A stretch of DNA of 64,000 nt from NCBI GenBank assembly GCA_018644665.1, contig JABGQA010000058.1, positions 359,893 through 423,892 on the forward strand. Direction: 5' to 3'. The notes under the pieces were generated by a model. That model saw only the letters and a list, made by a program, of their open reading frames with translations. It had not been told where the DNA came from and did no database searches. A program made the position numbers and the translations under genes. Source of the DNA: Candidatus Poribacteria bacterium (lineage in GTDB: Bacteria; Poribacteria; WGA-4E; GCA-2687025). This document shows, piece after piece, positions 35,596 through 44,778 of the stretch (the first letter of the stretch is position 1; every line of letters begins with the position of its first letter).

Positions 35596-36078
35596 CTAGA
35601 CGCCGATGCGAACTAGCTCCAGATGGAACGCCCCGACCGTCGGTCGGACGAGGCCCGCGAAGTCGGCGTAGGCTAGCTGCACCAACTCCTCGTGGGTGCC
35701 CGCGTTGAACGCGATGAGTCCATCCGCCGCCAACGCCTCGTCGACGTACACGTCCATCGCGTAGAGGTTCCCGAGTGGTGGCATCGCCCCGATTTCGCAA
35801 TCGGGGAACCGGGCGCGAAACTCCGCTTCCGTCGCCAGGACGACGGTGGAGGCGCCGGTGATTTCCCTGAGGCGGTTGAAGTCGAGCATGTCATTGGCGG
35901 ACAGGACCGCCATGGCGAGCACGCCGTCGATGTCGACGATCGTGGTCTTGGCGAGCTCTTTTCCGGGGATGTGCGCGGAGGCGGCGACTTCCTGCGCGGT
36001 GTACGCCGGTGAGTGGCGTATGCTGATGTACCGCACGCCATGCGTGTCGAGGAACTCCTTCAGCATCTTGGCAGGCAT
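35596..36078 (-). CDS. YbaK/ProX-domain aminoacyl-tRNA deacylase
   Basis: A 160-residue stand-alone YbaK/EbsC (tRNA editing) domain. The HSPAYTAQEVAASAHI motif, K-x-x-x-x (GKELAKT), and the later GAMPPLGNLYAMDVYVDE and FNAGTHEELVQLAYAD patterns are typical. Such proteins hydrolyse mischarged aminoacyl-tRNAs in trans, keeping translation accurate. The start at 36078 has AAGGAG upstream. Cytoplasmic. The small basic protein gene follows, but no functional link is evident. Confidence 0.88.
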   Translation of the reverse strand: MPAKMLKEFLDTHGVRYISIRHSPAYTAQEVAASAHIPGKELAKTTIVDIDGVLAMAVLSANDMLDFNRLREITGASTVVLATEAEFRARFPDCEIGAMPPLGNLYAMDVYVDEALAADGLIAFNAGTHEELVQLAYADFAGLVRPTVGAFHLELVRIGV

Positions 36079-36199
36079 CGTTCTCTCCTTCCCGTGTCAG
36101 AGGGGTGGGCCAAGAGACGTAGCCTGCAAGTGCCCGGCCCGGAAACGGAAAGGCTCGGGCCGCGCGACGGGATATCGTCCCGTACCCAACGCCGACCGA

Positions 36200-38728
36200 C
36201 TACTCGCCCGCGTTGGCGCGGCCCGGCGAGGCTGCCATCGGCCCGAATTCTCCCACGCCGTTGGGCATCCTCCCGAACGACACGTCGACGGTCTGCTCGC
36301 CGTAAGCCACGCTGTCCAGAGCCGCGCCGCCCTGTTCCTCGGACGCGACAAGCAGGATGGACTCGCCCCCGCCCGCCAGCTTGAACGACGCGTGCAACCC
36401 CGGCGACGCGCCACCGTCCTCGTCGGCCCAAACCGTCAGGTAGCCGTCCGGCGCGATCACGACACCGTCCGGGACGCGCCACTTGTGGGGAGTAGTGGGG
36501 TCGTCGGACAGGTAGTGGCCGGTGAGATCGACCGGCACATCCGTGGTGTTGTGCAGTTCGATCCAGTCGTCGAACTCGCCCTGCGGGTCGGCGACGGCGG
36601 CTTCGTTGCGCGCCATGAACTCATTGATGACGACCGTCCGACCGGTCGGCGCCGTCATCTCGACCTGGAAACTCAGCGCGCTGGCCTCGGCGCGAGGTGG
36701 CGCGAAAGCCGTCGCACCGTTCTCGCCTCGGAACTCGACGTAGTAGTAGACCGACGATCCCCCGGCATACGCGGGTATGTCGGCCGTCCACTCGCCGCCC
36801 CCGGGCGCCATGGTGACCCGTGTGAACGGCGCGTAACGCCCCCTCGAGTGATAGAGAATCGCCGCCGAGACACCCACGTCGCCGCCGGAGGTCACACGGA
36901 TCGACGTGGGTTGTCCCGCAACGCCCGCCAGAACACGTGTGACGTCCTCGACAACGGGACGCGCACGCGCGATCTCCTCAACGCCAAGCAGGTATGCCCG
37001 ACGCTCCGTCACCCACGGCTGCAACCCCGGGGTCGACGGCGGGCCGTAGCCCCCGCGGCCGCCCCTCCCGCGTCCACGGCCGCCACGGGGGCCACTCCGT
37101 CTGTCGGGCGCCTCTCCGTCGCTCCTCGGCCTCGCGGCGTCCGCGTCGGCCACGTCGCCGGGCCCGGCGGGAGGGAGTCCGGACGGAGGACCGGATCCCC
37201 CGGGCCCGGCCATGCCAGGCGGCGGGCCGAATCCCCCGGGCCCGGCCATGCCAGGCGGCGGGCCGAATCCCCCGGGCATGGCCAGAGTGAACTCCTCGGT
37301 CGCGCTGGCGAGGAAGGCCTCGTACGAATAGAGCTGCTTGCCATCCGCCTCGACGTGTGGACCGATCAGGGTCTGGTAGGCCTCGACCCTATCGCCAATC
37401 CGCTCCCAATCGAGCCACTCGTCGACGATGGCCCGTACGTGCGCGGCGTATCGCGCGCGGAGATGCGGGATCGCCAGAAGCCGCCGTATCACAGGTCGCT
37501 CGTCGCTATCGGCGTGCAGGAAAGGATCGACCTGCTCGCTGTCCCCGAGTGAGGATGGGCCGCCGCCGCGTCCGCTGTACCGGAACGTCTCGTTGCTGTC
37601 GTGCGGGACCAGATGAAAGCGGCCGGCGGGGTCCCGGTACAGGTTGTAGTCGCTGGCCCGGCTCATGTAGCCGTCGTGATCGACGAACACGTTCTCCATC
37701 GCCACATGCCAGAGCGCGCCGTCGATATTGAACAAGGGGTCGAGAGCGGCTTCTAGGTCGTCGTCCGGCGTGCTGCCGAGTACGTCGCACAGCTCGACCA
37801 GCGCGTGCCATGCCCCGTCCGAAGCCTTGGACCCGAGACGGTAGGCCTCCTGATACTCGGTAATATCCGGGCCCAGGTACGCCAGGCCTCCGTCGCCGGC
37901 CTTCGGATTGGCGGGTACCTTCCATCGGTCTCCAGCGGCCTGTCCGAAGGTGTCCCGCGTATAGTCCTTGTTGAACTGCTGCACGTTCACGTAGACGCCC
38001 CAGTCGTCGCCGTTGACGACCAACCGCACGTGGTTTGCCTTGGGCGCTGGCGTGTAGTCGCGTCCGATCTCGCTGTAGATCACCTCGCGGACGAACGACG
38101 GATCTTCGTGCGAGTTGAGTAGGTTGAGGGTCCGGTAACCGTACAGCCGTTGGCCTTTGTGCTCCCAGTCCAGCGAGATGTTCCACGACTTCTTCAGAGA
38201 CTCACGCGTCATGAAGTACGAGGAGTTCCCGCGGAACCGGACGCCGACGCTCGGGTACTCGCGCCCGTCGACGATGAGAGTCGCGGGGACGTCGACCTCC
38301 GTGTGGTACAGGTCGCGAAGCTCGTCGTACCAGTCGTCCGCAGGGAAGCGGAGGAACAGCGTCCGCACGACCTCAGTGTCGTACAGCGGCGTGTCCTCAC
38401 CGACGGCGACTCGGGCGCTCTCGCGCATGTCCTGTTCTGCCGTGCTGAGGCGTTGAGGTGTCGGTTGGTCTTCGCCGGCGTCCGGGTCGCCACCGACTGG
38501 GAATCGTGGCGCTTCGCTGACGTTCTTACGGGCGTGTGCGCGCGCCGCCGCGCGTTCGTCGTCGTTCAGGCGTCCGTTCCCATCCGCGTCGTACCGCTCG
38601 ACGAGATTCTCGCGCTCCCTGCCGGGCGGCGCGCCACGCGGCCTTCGGCGCCCTGGCGCTTGCGCATGCGCGTGGTGCAGCGCCACAGCCAACAGCATTC
38701 CCGCGCAGATCCATCGCCGTACCATCAT
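36200..38728 (-). CDS. Exported CotH-kinase-like protein with EF-hand, Gly/Pro repeats and lamin-tail domain
   Basis: An 842-residue exported protein with the start at 38728 (GAGGAG upstream). After a signal peptide comes one EF-hand-like loop (YDADGNGRLNDDE, about 46-58), then a CotH-kinase domain (about 120-450; FRGNSSYFMTRESLKKSWNI, the HDSNETFRYS region). A Gly/Pro-rich spacer at about 484-540 includes GGFGPPPGMAGP repeats. A lamin-tail domain (about 700-842; VVINEFMARNEAAVADPQGEF) ends the protein. CotH proteins phosphorylate spore coat proteins, but in these bacteria they are exported and the substrate is unknown. No C-terminal tag of either type was seen. Confidence 0.88.
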   Translation of the reverse strand: MMVRRWICAGMLLAVALHHAHAQAPGRRRPRGAPPGRERENLVERYDADGNGRLNDDERAAARAHARKNVSEAPRFPVGGDPDAGEDQPTPQRLSTAEQDMRESARVAVGEDTPLYDTEVVRTLFLRFPADDWYDELRDLYHTEVDVPATLIVDGREYPSVGVRFRGNSSYFMTRESLKKSWNISLDWEHKGQRLYGYRTLNLLNSHEDPSFVREVIYSEIGRDYTPAPKANHVRLVVNGDDWGVYVNVQQFNKDYTRDTFGQAAGDRWKVPANPKAGDGGLAYLGPDITEYQEAYRLGSKASDGAWHALVELCDVLGSTPDDDLEAALDPLFNIDGALWHVAMENVFVDHDGYMSRASDYNLYRDPAGRFHLVPHDSNETFRYSGRGGGPSSLGDSEQVDPFLHADSDERPVIRRLLAIPHLRARYAAHVRAIVDEWLDWERIGDRVEAYQTLIGPHVEADGKQLYSYEAFLASATEEFTLAMPGGFGPPPGMAGPGGFGPPPGMAGPGGSGPPSGLPPAGPGDVADADAARPRSDGEAPDRRSGPRGGRGRGRGGRGGYGPPSTPGLQPWVTERRAYLLGVEEIARARPVVEDVTRVLAGVAGQPTSIRVTSGGDVGVSAAILYHSRGRYAPFTRVTMAPGGGEWTADIPAYAGGSSVYYYVEFRGENGATAFAPPRAEASALSFQVEMTAPTGRTVVINEFMARNEAAVADPQGEFDDWIELHNTTDVPVDLTGHYLSDDPTTPHKWRVPDGVVIAPDGYLTVWADEDGGASPGLHASFKLAGGGESILLVASEEQGGAALDSVAYGEQTVDVSFGRMPNGVGEFGPMAASPGRANAGE
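37197..37277 (-). repeat. 36-base tandem repeat in the CotH gene
   Basis: Two perfect 36-base units (37197-37232 and 37233-37268) plus a partial third encode GGFGPPPGMAGP. The unit is in frame and length is a multiple of three, so it can vary in number without breaking the gene. Confidence 0.8.
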
Positions 38729-39006
38729 GCGACCCACTCCTCGTGGCGGCCCACCGACGTCCGTCGCGCTCACCCGCCCGCGCCAACCCTCGTTGGGGAC
38801 GACGCGCGCGTTGTGTTCGTCGTCCCGCGTGTGACTTCGGTTGAGCTGACCATGCCACTTCGACCCTGGTGGCGCGCCCGCGACACCTGGGGCGCTGGGC
38901 AAGAAGCCGGTGGCCTGGAGCGCGCGACTCCCCCATGTGCGCGTGGCCTACACTGAGCGATGGCCGTCCGCCTCCGCAGGCATCACCCCACATGGAGCGA
39001 GTACCT

Positions 39007-39408
39007 ATGGCGAGCAACGGAACGACCGACCCGGCTATCGTCGAAGCCTTCGTCGGCGCCGCGCACAGGGACCTGGACCGGGTCACAGAGATGCTGACCG
39101 AGGACAAGGAACTCGCGAACGCCACGTGGGACTGGGGTGGCGGAGATTGGGAGACCGCCCTCGGCGCCGCGGCGCACATGGGCCGACGCGACATCGCGGA
39201 ACACCTGCTGGCGCACGGGGCCCGCATGGACGTGTTCGCCGCCGCGATGCTCGGTGAACTCGATGTCGTGAAGGCGATCCTGGCCGCGAACCCGTCGGCA
39301 CGCGACTTCCCGGGCCCACACGGCATACCCCTGCTGGACCACGCCGAATGCGGCGGAGACGCGGCAGCGCCAGTGGTCGAACACCTGCAATCGCTCGCAG
39401 CCGGATAG
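39007..39408 (+). CDS. Small ankyrin-repeat-like protein
   Basis: A 133-residue protein with about three ankyrin-like helical repeats (DLDRVTEMLTEDKELANATW, ETALGAAAHMGRRDIAEHLL, GELDVVKAILAANPSARDF). Ankyrin repeats mediate protein binding. No signal peptide. The ATG at 39007 has GGAG nine bases upstream; an ATG at 38992 is possible. It is convergent with the large exported protein gene at 39425, and divergent from the CotH gene. Confidence 0.72.
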   Translation: MASNGTTDPAIVEAFVGAAHRDLDRVTEMLTEDKELANATWDWGGGDWETALGAAAHMGRRDIAEHLLAHGARMDVFAAAMLGELDVVKAILAANPSARDFPGPHGIPLLDHAECGGDAAAPVVEHLQSLAAG

Positions 39409-39424
39409 TCGACTGCTGCGCCTG

Positions 39425-42400
39425 CTACTTCAGCACGAGCATGCGTCGTAGCGCGCGTTCGCTGCCTGCCTGTAGTTCGTACAGGTAGACGCCACTCGCA
39501 ACGCGCTCACCCGTGCGGTTGCGCCCGTCCCAATACGCGGCGTCGGCGCGCGCGGTGTAGTAGCCCGCCGCGCGATAGCCCAGATCCAGGGCGCGCACGA
39601 GGCCGCCGTCCACCCCATAGATGCGCACCAGCACCTCGGACGCCTCCTGCAACTCGAACGGAATCCACGTCTCGGGGTTGAACGGGTTCGGGTAGTTCGC
39701 CAGCAAGCGCGTGTTCGCCGGGGAGACGCGCGCGAACCGCACCGCCATGTCGCGGGCGCCCGGCGGGACGTCTACGGAGCCCGCGCGCGTAAGGTCGTGC
39801 GGGCGACCGTCTAGGTAGAGCCGGAGACTTTCGCCCTGTCGCAGATCCACGCCGTCCCACGTGAGCGTCGCGGCGGATGGTAGCGACGCGCGGAGCGGCC
39901 ATTCTGCGTGGCCCGCTTCCGTCGGCGCTATGCTGCGTGATAGGCGGCCCACGGCCCCGTCTTCCAAAGCGTGTAGCGACGGCCGTGACGACAGACCCGG
40001 CATGGGTGGAGAGGGGATGTCCATGGCGTCGTATCCCGCACGGGCCGCCGGTCCGGCGCCGATGATGACGGTCGCGGCTTCGCCCGCAGGGCCGGATACG
40101 ACCAGCGACGCCTCCCAGTCGGGGGCGGCCGGCTCGCGGATTGCCGGGGCCGCCGGGCCTTCGAGACGGTATCTCAACTGCGTGAGTGTCACGTCATACG
40201 CCGTGCCGGGGTTGTACACCCAATAGCCCTGATACGGCCACAGCTGACTCGCGACGGTATACTTCGCGCCGTCCCAGCCGAAGACCGTGTTGGGTGTGGA
40301 CGTCAGATGCCCGGGCGTCAGACCCCCGTCCGCGACGCCGACCAGGTTCCAGCCAGCCTCAATGGTGAGATCGACCGACGCAGCTTCCGGCGCGTCGACA
40401 TTCACCTCCAACGTGGCATCAACCCCGTCGAGCGTCGACCCGCGATGGATGAAATAGCCCGTGCCAACGTGTTCGAGCGGCGCGACGTCGACAGCCTCGA
40501 ACTGCTGACTCACGGCGTCCCACGCGTTGATGGTGTCGACTTCGTACTCCAACAGCGCCTCCGGCGTTCCCTGCGGAGACGGGCCGGGTAGCGAGAAGAG
40601 ATTCCACCCGCTCCCGAGGTGCACCGTCGCCTGCGCCGGCTCCATCACGGCCGCGTTGGGATCGAAGTTGCGGAGTGACGCGATCTCGTCGTCGGTCATG
40701 CCCTCGGTCGCGCCGTCCAGCAGTGCCACGAGACTCTCGGCCGCGGCGATGGCGTCGTCTGGCCCATAGCGCTGCACGGCAAACTGAAGCATCGTCACCT
40801 GTTCGGACGGGGCGAGGGTGAGAACGTAGTCGTACGCGACGGAGTCGGTAGAAGGGTCGCCGACGGAGGCGCTGATCGCTCCGATGTCGCCACCCGGCCC
40901 GCTGATGACGTGGGCTACCACGGGATCGCCGCCGCCGAAGCCGTCGCTGGAGTCGTCCGTGACGAACCAATCGTCGTCAGGGCCGACCGTAGCGTCGCCC
41001 GACGAGCTAGCGATAACTGTTGTGCTGCCGTTGGAGCCGAGGTTGGTGCGCATGCCCATCGTGATGCTGACCGTGGCGTCAGTCGTGTTCTCGATGAGGT
41101 CGATGAACCGAGCGTAGGCGCCGTCCGTGGGCACGTACACCTGCCGCGTCACCTCGACGGCGCCCAACGTCGCCGGCCCGACCGTCACCTCGCGGCCGTC
41201 CGCGATGCCAGCGCTGAACCAGGGGAACGCCTCCTCGTCGATGCTGATCTGGTGCCCGCCGTCGTAGGCGTCATTCGTGCCGTCGCTGATGCCGCCGTTG
41301 CCCATTATGTCCCACTCGAACTCGAGCGAGTCGAACACGCGCGCGGTGAAATCCACCACCGACGTGCCGCTCCCGCTGACCGGGATCGTCAGCGGCGAGT
41401 CCAGGCCGTCGTGCGTCACGATGATGGAGCCGGAGACGGCTGCGTCGCTCGTCGGTTGGAACTGCACGAACAGCGGCTGCGAGTCTTCCCACACGACGCG
41501 ATCCGGGTAGTCGGTGACGGAGAACTCCGGCGTGTCGGACGTGACGTCTAGTATGCCGGCGACGAGCCCGCTCGTGACCTCAAGCGTCAGTTCCTGCGCG
41601 TCGCCGGTAAGCACGCTCACCTCGCCGAACGACAGCGATGTCGGCGCCGCAGCAAGGCCGCTGGGAGCAGACACACTGAAGGTCACCGTGTCGGTCGTAA
41701 GTGGCTCGTACATGGTCCCGTCGCCGTTTACCACGGCGACCTCGATGGCGTACGAGCTGTCTGTCTCCGGCACGACGAAGGTATCGGAGTCCACGCTCGC
41801 GGCCTCCGAGCCGCCCGCGTCGCCGGAGGACGGGAACGCCCCGTCGGTTTCCACCAGGCGCCATCGCCAGTGCGTTGCGGCGGGCCGATTGGCAAGGTAG
41901 ACGCGTAGATCACCACGGATGGTTGGGTCGGCGGCGCCCGCTCCCAGCGTGGTTCCTTCGCGGGGCTCGACGACCGTGATGAATGGGTCGGTGGTAACGA
42001 CGAAGTTCAGGATGAGCGCGGCTTCGTCGTCCGTTATCCCAACGAGGCCTTGCGCGGTCGTCATGTTCGACAGGTCCATCGCGATGGCCACGCCGTCATC
42101 ACCGTACCATCGCTGCACGCCGTAGTGCATGACGGCAGCCTGTCCGAGCGCGGGCACGGACACGTCATACTCGTACCCTATCTCGCCCCACTCCAGCCCG
42201 CCGTACACCCGGGCCACGGGAAGCCTTCCACCAGGCCCCGCCAACACGTGCACGACTGTCGGATCGTCGCCTGTGCCGCCCAGGGGCGTGTCGTCCGTCA
42301 CGACCCACGTGTCCTCCGCGGTGAAGGCGGCGTCGCCAGTGGACGTCTCTGTGAACTCCTCGTAGTCGTCTGAGCCCAGGTTCGTGTATATCTCGACCGT

Positions 42401-42820
42401 CACGGTCTGGTCGATCTGAGACGTGTTCGTGAGTATCTCGATCCACCGGGCGAAGGCGCCGTCACGTGAGATGAAGACCTTGCGCACTACCTCGATATCG
42501 CCGAACGTGGCGGGTCCAATGACGAACTGCGCGCCGTCCAACTCCACGGTAGCGGTGGGAAAGGTCGGGAACGACTCCCCGTCAATGTGGAGTTGGTGGC
42601 CCCCGTCGTAGGCGTCGTCCGTGCCGTCGCCGATCGCGCCGCTCGGCCACATGTCCCACTCGAAGCCGAGATCGTCGACCACCGTGAGGCCTATGTCCAC
42701 GGTTTCCTGGGCTTCGGCCCGCACGCCCACCAGGAGGGCCGTACAGACAGTCAGCGTCGCCGTCACCGCCCACGCCACGCCGCCAAGTCTGGACCTTCGC
42801 GCGCGATCAGTGCGCCACAT
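39425..42820 (-). CDS. Large exported protein with internal duplication and FlgD/T9SS-like C-terminal tail
   Basis: A 1131-residue exported protein with a signal peptide (AVTATLTVCTALLVGVRAEA; ATG at 42820 has GGAGG six bases ahead). Two homologous regions, about 40-285 and 490-725, share WDM/WDI, DGT-DAYDGGHQ, TVGPAT and VTDD motifs, so a block has been duplicated. Between them is a Hydin/ASPM-like domain (LSFGEVSVLTGDAQELTLEV). A pair of GWNL modules (LGSGWNLFSLPG and IEAGWNLVGVADG) follows. The C-terminal ~85 residues (NYPNPFNPETWIPFEL ... AYWDGRNRTGERVASGVYLYE) end in LRRMLVLK, an FlgD/T9SS type-A-like tail, predicting export across the outer membrane. Confidence 0.85.
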   Translation of the reverse strand: MWRTDRARRSRLGGVAWAVTATLTVCTALLVGVRAEAQETVDIGLTVVDDLGFEWDMWPSGAIGDGTDDAYDGGHQLHIDGESFPTFPTATVELDGAQFVIGPATFGDIEVVRKVFISRDGAFARWIEILTNTSQIDQTVTVEIYTNLGSDDYEEFTETSTGDAAFTAEDTWVVTDDTPLGGTGDDPTVVHVLAGPGGRLPVARVYGGLEWGEIGYEYDVSVPALGQAAVMHYGVQRWYGDDGVAIAMDLSNMTTAQGLVGITDDEAALILNFVVTTDPFITVVEPREGTTLGAGAADPTIRGDLRVYLANRPAATHWRWRLVETDGAFPSSGDAGGSEAASVDSDTFVVPETDSSYAIEVAVVNGDGTMYEPLTTDTVTFSVSAPSGLAAAPTSLSFGEVSVLTGDAQELTLEVTSGLVAGILDVTSDTPEFSVTDYPDRVVWEDSQPLFVQFQPTSDAAVSGSIIVTHDGLDSPLTIPVSGSGTSVVDFTARVFDSLEFEWDIMGNGGISDGTNDAYDGGHQISIDEEAFPWFSAGIADGREVTVGPATLGAVEVTRQVYVPTDGAYARFIDLIENTTDATVSITMGMRTNLGSNGSTTVIASSSGDATVGPDDDWFVTDDSSDGFGGGDPVVAHVISGPGGDIGAISASVGDPSTDSVAYDYVLTLAPSEQVTMLQFAVQRYGPDDAIAAAESLVALLDGATEGMTDDEIASLRNFDPNAAVMEPAQATVHLGSGWNLFSLPGPSPQGTPEALLEYEVDTINAWDAVSQQFEAVDVAPLEHVGTGYFIHRGSTLDGVDATLEVNVDAPEAASVDLTIEAGWNLVGVADGGLTPGHLTSTPNTVFGWDGAKYTVASQLWPYQGYWVYNPGTAYDVTLTQLRYRLEGPAAPAIREPAAPDWEASLVVSGPAGEAATVIIGAGPAARAGYDAMDIPSPPMPGLSSRPSLHALEDGAVGRLSRSIAPTEAGHAEWPLRASLPSAATLTWDGVDLRQGESLRLYLDGRPHDLTRAGSVDVPPGARDMAVRFARVSPANTRLLANYPNPFNPETWIPFELQEASEVLVRIYGVDGGLVRALDLGYRAAGYYTARADAAYWDGRNRTGERVASGVYLYELQAGSERALRRMLVLK

Positions 42821-43076
42821 CCCGCGCCTCCGTTTCCTCAGTGTCGTCCAGGGTCTACGCGTGTACGTATACCACCGATCCAAGGGGCACGCACGAGCCC
42901 GGTGTCAGGTGTTGCATGTCGTGGGCAGCCGCCACCCGGCGACTGGAATCCCTTGCTAGACTGTCCGCGCCGCGAAGACCCCGTCACGCAGGCCCACAGA
43001 CTCCAACGTGTCGCCGGGGCCATGGTTCAGACGCGCCCGGCGGCGCTGGCGCCGGGCGGCACAGCGCCCGTTGTAA

Positions 43077-43880
43077 TCAGGTGAGCACGTTCTGCAACAC
43101 AGAACGGTGTTCGCACAGCCACGCCGCCGCGCGGGCCCGCCATGCCAGCGCCCACACGGCCGTAGGATCGGTGGTACCCGGCGTGACCTCGAGGTCGACC
43201 GCTTGCCACGCCGTGTCGTGCACCACGAACTCGATCATCACGTCGATGAAGCCGTGTCTCTGCGCCGCCGAAAGGCCGTAAGCGTCGACCATTGCGCGCA
43301 GGTGCTTGGCGCGCTCTGAGAGCGGCGGCAGACCCTCCAGCGCGGCCACCTGGTCGTCGTGTAGCTTCGCGTTGAGCCAGCAGGCCTGAGCCAGTTCCAC
43401 CAACGGGTCTACCGGGCCCGCGAAATCCCAGTCGATCAAGCCGAACGGCAGTCCGTCACGCGTGACGATGTTCCAAGGAGCCATGTCGCAGTGACCTATG
43501 ACGCGCGCAGGGCCACCCAACGGCCGCCCGAACCACGGGCCCCAGACCGCGTCGCCAGGCGGAACGTACGACGCATTAGCGTCGTGCAGCTCACGCAGCA
43601 TGCCGCCGATGGCGGCCGCTCCGTCCCGGGACCACGGCCCGGACGGAGTGAATTCGCCCTCGATGTACGTGAGCGTCTCGCGCCCGTCGGTGTCGAAGCC
43701 ATCGCCAACGACACGTGGCGACGCCCCGAAGCCGACGTGCTCGAGATGGCGCAGAAGTGAGTGCACGGTTGGCGCCCACGGCCCAGTCTCGCGGATAACG
43801 ACGTCCCCGCGGCGGTAGACTTCGTACCGATGTAGCGCGCTTCGCTCTCGGAGGACCTCGTAGTCTTGCTCAGGTGGCAT
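43077..43880 (-). CDS. Aminoglycoside phosphotransferase (APH) family kinase
   Basis: A 267-residue small-molecule kinase of the APH/choline-kinase fold. The catalytic loop is HCDMAPWN near residue 130 and the metal-binding DFG-like motif is DWDFAG near 148. The N-terminal nucleotide-binding lobe is typical (RRGDVVIRETGPW). Family members phosphorylate aminoglycosides, macrolides or homoserine and other metabolites, so resistance is possible but not proven. The start has AAGGAG upstream and is divergent from the AAC(3)-like gene, 126 bases away. Confidence 0.87.
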   Translation of the reverse strand: MPPEQDYEVLRERSALHRYEVYRRGDVVIRETGPWAPTVHSLLRHLEHVGFGASPRVVGDGFDTDGRETLTYIEGEFTPSGPWSRDGAAAIGGMLRELHDANASYVPPGDAVWGPWFGRPLGGPARVIGHCDMAPWNIVTRDGLPFGLIDWDFAGPVDPLVELAQACWLNAKLHDDQVAALEGLPPLSERAKHLRAMVDAYGLSAAQRHGFIDVMIEFVVHDTAWQAVDLEVTPGTTDPTAVWALAWRARAAAWLCEHRSVLQNVLT

Positions 43881-44006
43881 GCGGGCTCCTTCCTGCGATG
43901 CTCGCCTACCCTCGCGGCCGGATGCACGCGGGCGCTGCGTTGGTCACCACTGGCGCCTCACCTTATGATCTTACGCGACGGCCACCCCGACGGAGGCAAG
44001 AGCGCC

Positions 44007-44771
44007 ATGGCGCGATTTATCGACGGCCCGGAGATAGAGGACGGCTTGCGCGATCTAGGGGTCGCGGCCGGCGACGCGGTGGAGGCGCACGCGTCTCTCA
44101 GCGCCTTCGGCCATGTGAACGGCGGAGCGCCGACGGTCGTCGAGGCGCTGACACGAGTCGTCGGGGAAGACGGGCTCCTGGTCATGTCCGCGTACCGCGT
44201 CGGCCCTCCCGTTCACCTCACCGAGGCCGAGCGAGGGCGGGGCATGACCTGGAAGGTACCCATACTGGCCGAGGACCATGACGAGAAGAGCGGCATGGGA
44301 GCGATCGCCGACAACTTCCGCCGCCGGCCGGACACCGTGGTCGGAACGGGCGTGCATCGGACGTGCGCGTGGGGGAGGGAAGCTCGGCTACACACGCGCG
44401 GCTACCGACGCCTGCTCCGGCAGGACGGCCGGGGGTTGCTCATCGGTGTCGGCATCGACCGGTGTTCGAGCATGCACGAGGCCGAGGACGCCGTGCAGAT
44501 CCCTCCTGACATCACCCAACTGACGACCCCGCCGGGCGACATCCTCCGAGACTATCCCGAGCGCAGGTGGGCCGTCGGGTACGGGGACACCCCACGAGAC
44601 GCGTGGAAGATCGTCTGGGAGGAGGCGGTCGCCGCCGGGCTAGTGCGGACGCGCCTGATCGGCGACGCGACCTGCCACCTGTTCCGCGCGCGCGCAGTGG
44701 TGGATATCTACGAGGACCATCTGCGCTCCGACCCGTACGCGCTGTTCGGCGTCGAGCGCCCAGACGACTGA
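44007..44771 (+). CDS. AAC(3)-family N-acetyltransferase-like protein
   Basis: A 254-residue protein of the AAC(3)/antibiotic_NAT family, which uses acetyl-CoA to modify amines, including aminoglycosides. Visible blocks are GDAVEAHASLSAFGHVNGG, the VVGEDGLLVMSAYR segment and GIGVDRCSSMHEAED-like GVGIDRCSSMHEAED with the H-x-x-E motif. The start at 44007 has GGAGG eleven bases upstream. An earlier ATG at 43963 is in frame but lacks family sequence. It is divergent from an APH-like kinase. The substrate may be a cell-wall or capsule precursor rather than an antibiotic. Confidence 0.8.
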   Translation: MARFIDGPEIEDGLRDLGVAAGDAVEAHASLSAFGHVNGGAPTVVEALTRVVGEDGLLVMSAYRVGPPVHLTEAERGRGMTWKVPILAEDHDEKSGMGAIADNFRRRPDTVVGTGVHRTCAWGREARLHTRGYRRLLRQDGRGLLIGVGIDRCSSMHEAEDAVQIPPDITQLTTPPGDILRDYPERRWAVGYGDTPRDAWKIVWEEAVAAGLVRTRLIGDATCHLFRARAVVDIYEDHLRSDPYALFGVERPDD

Positions 44772-44778
44772 CCGCGGC

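Noticed and set aside
37197..37277. CRISPR-like repeat
   Set aside because: The units are directly adjacent with no spacers and are in frame within a Gly/Pro-rich coding region.
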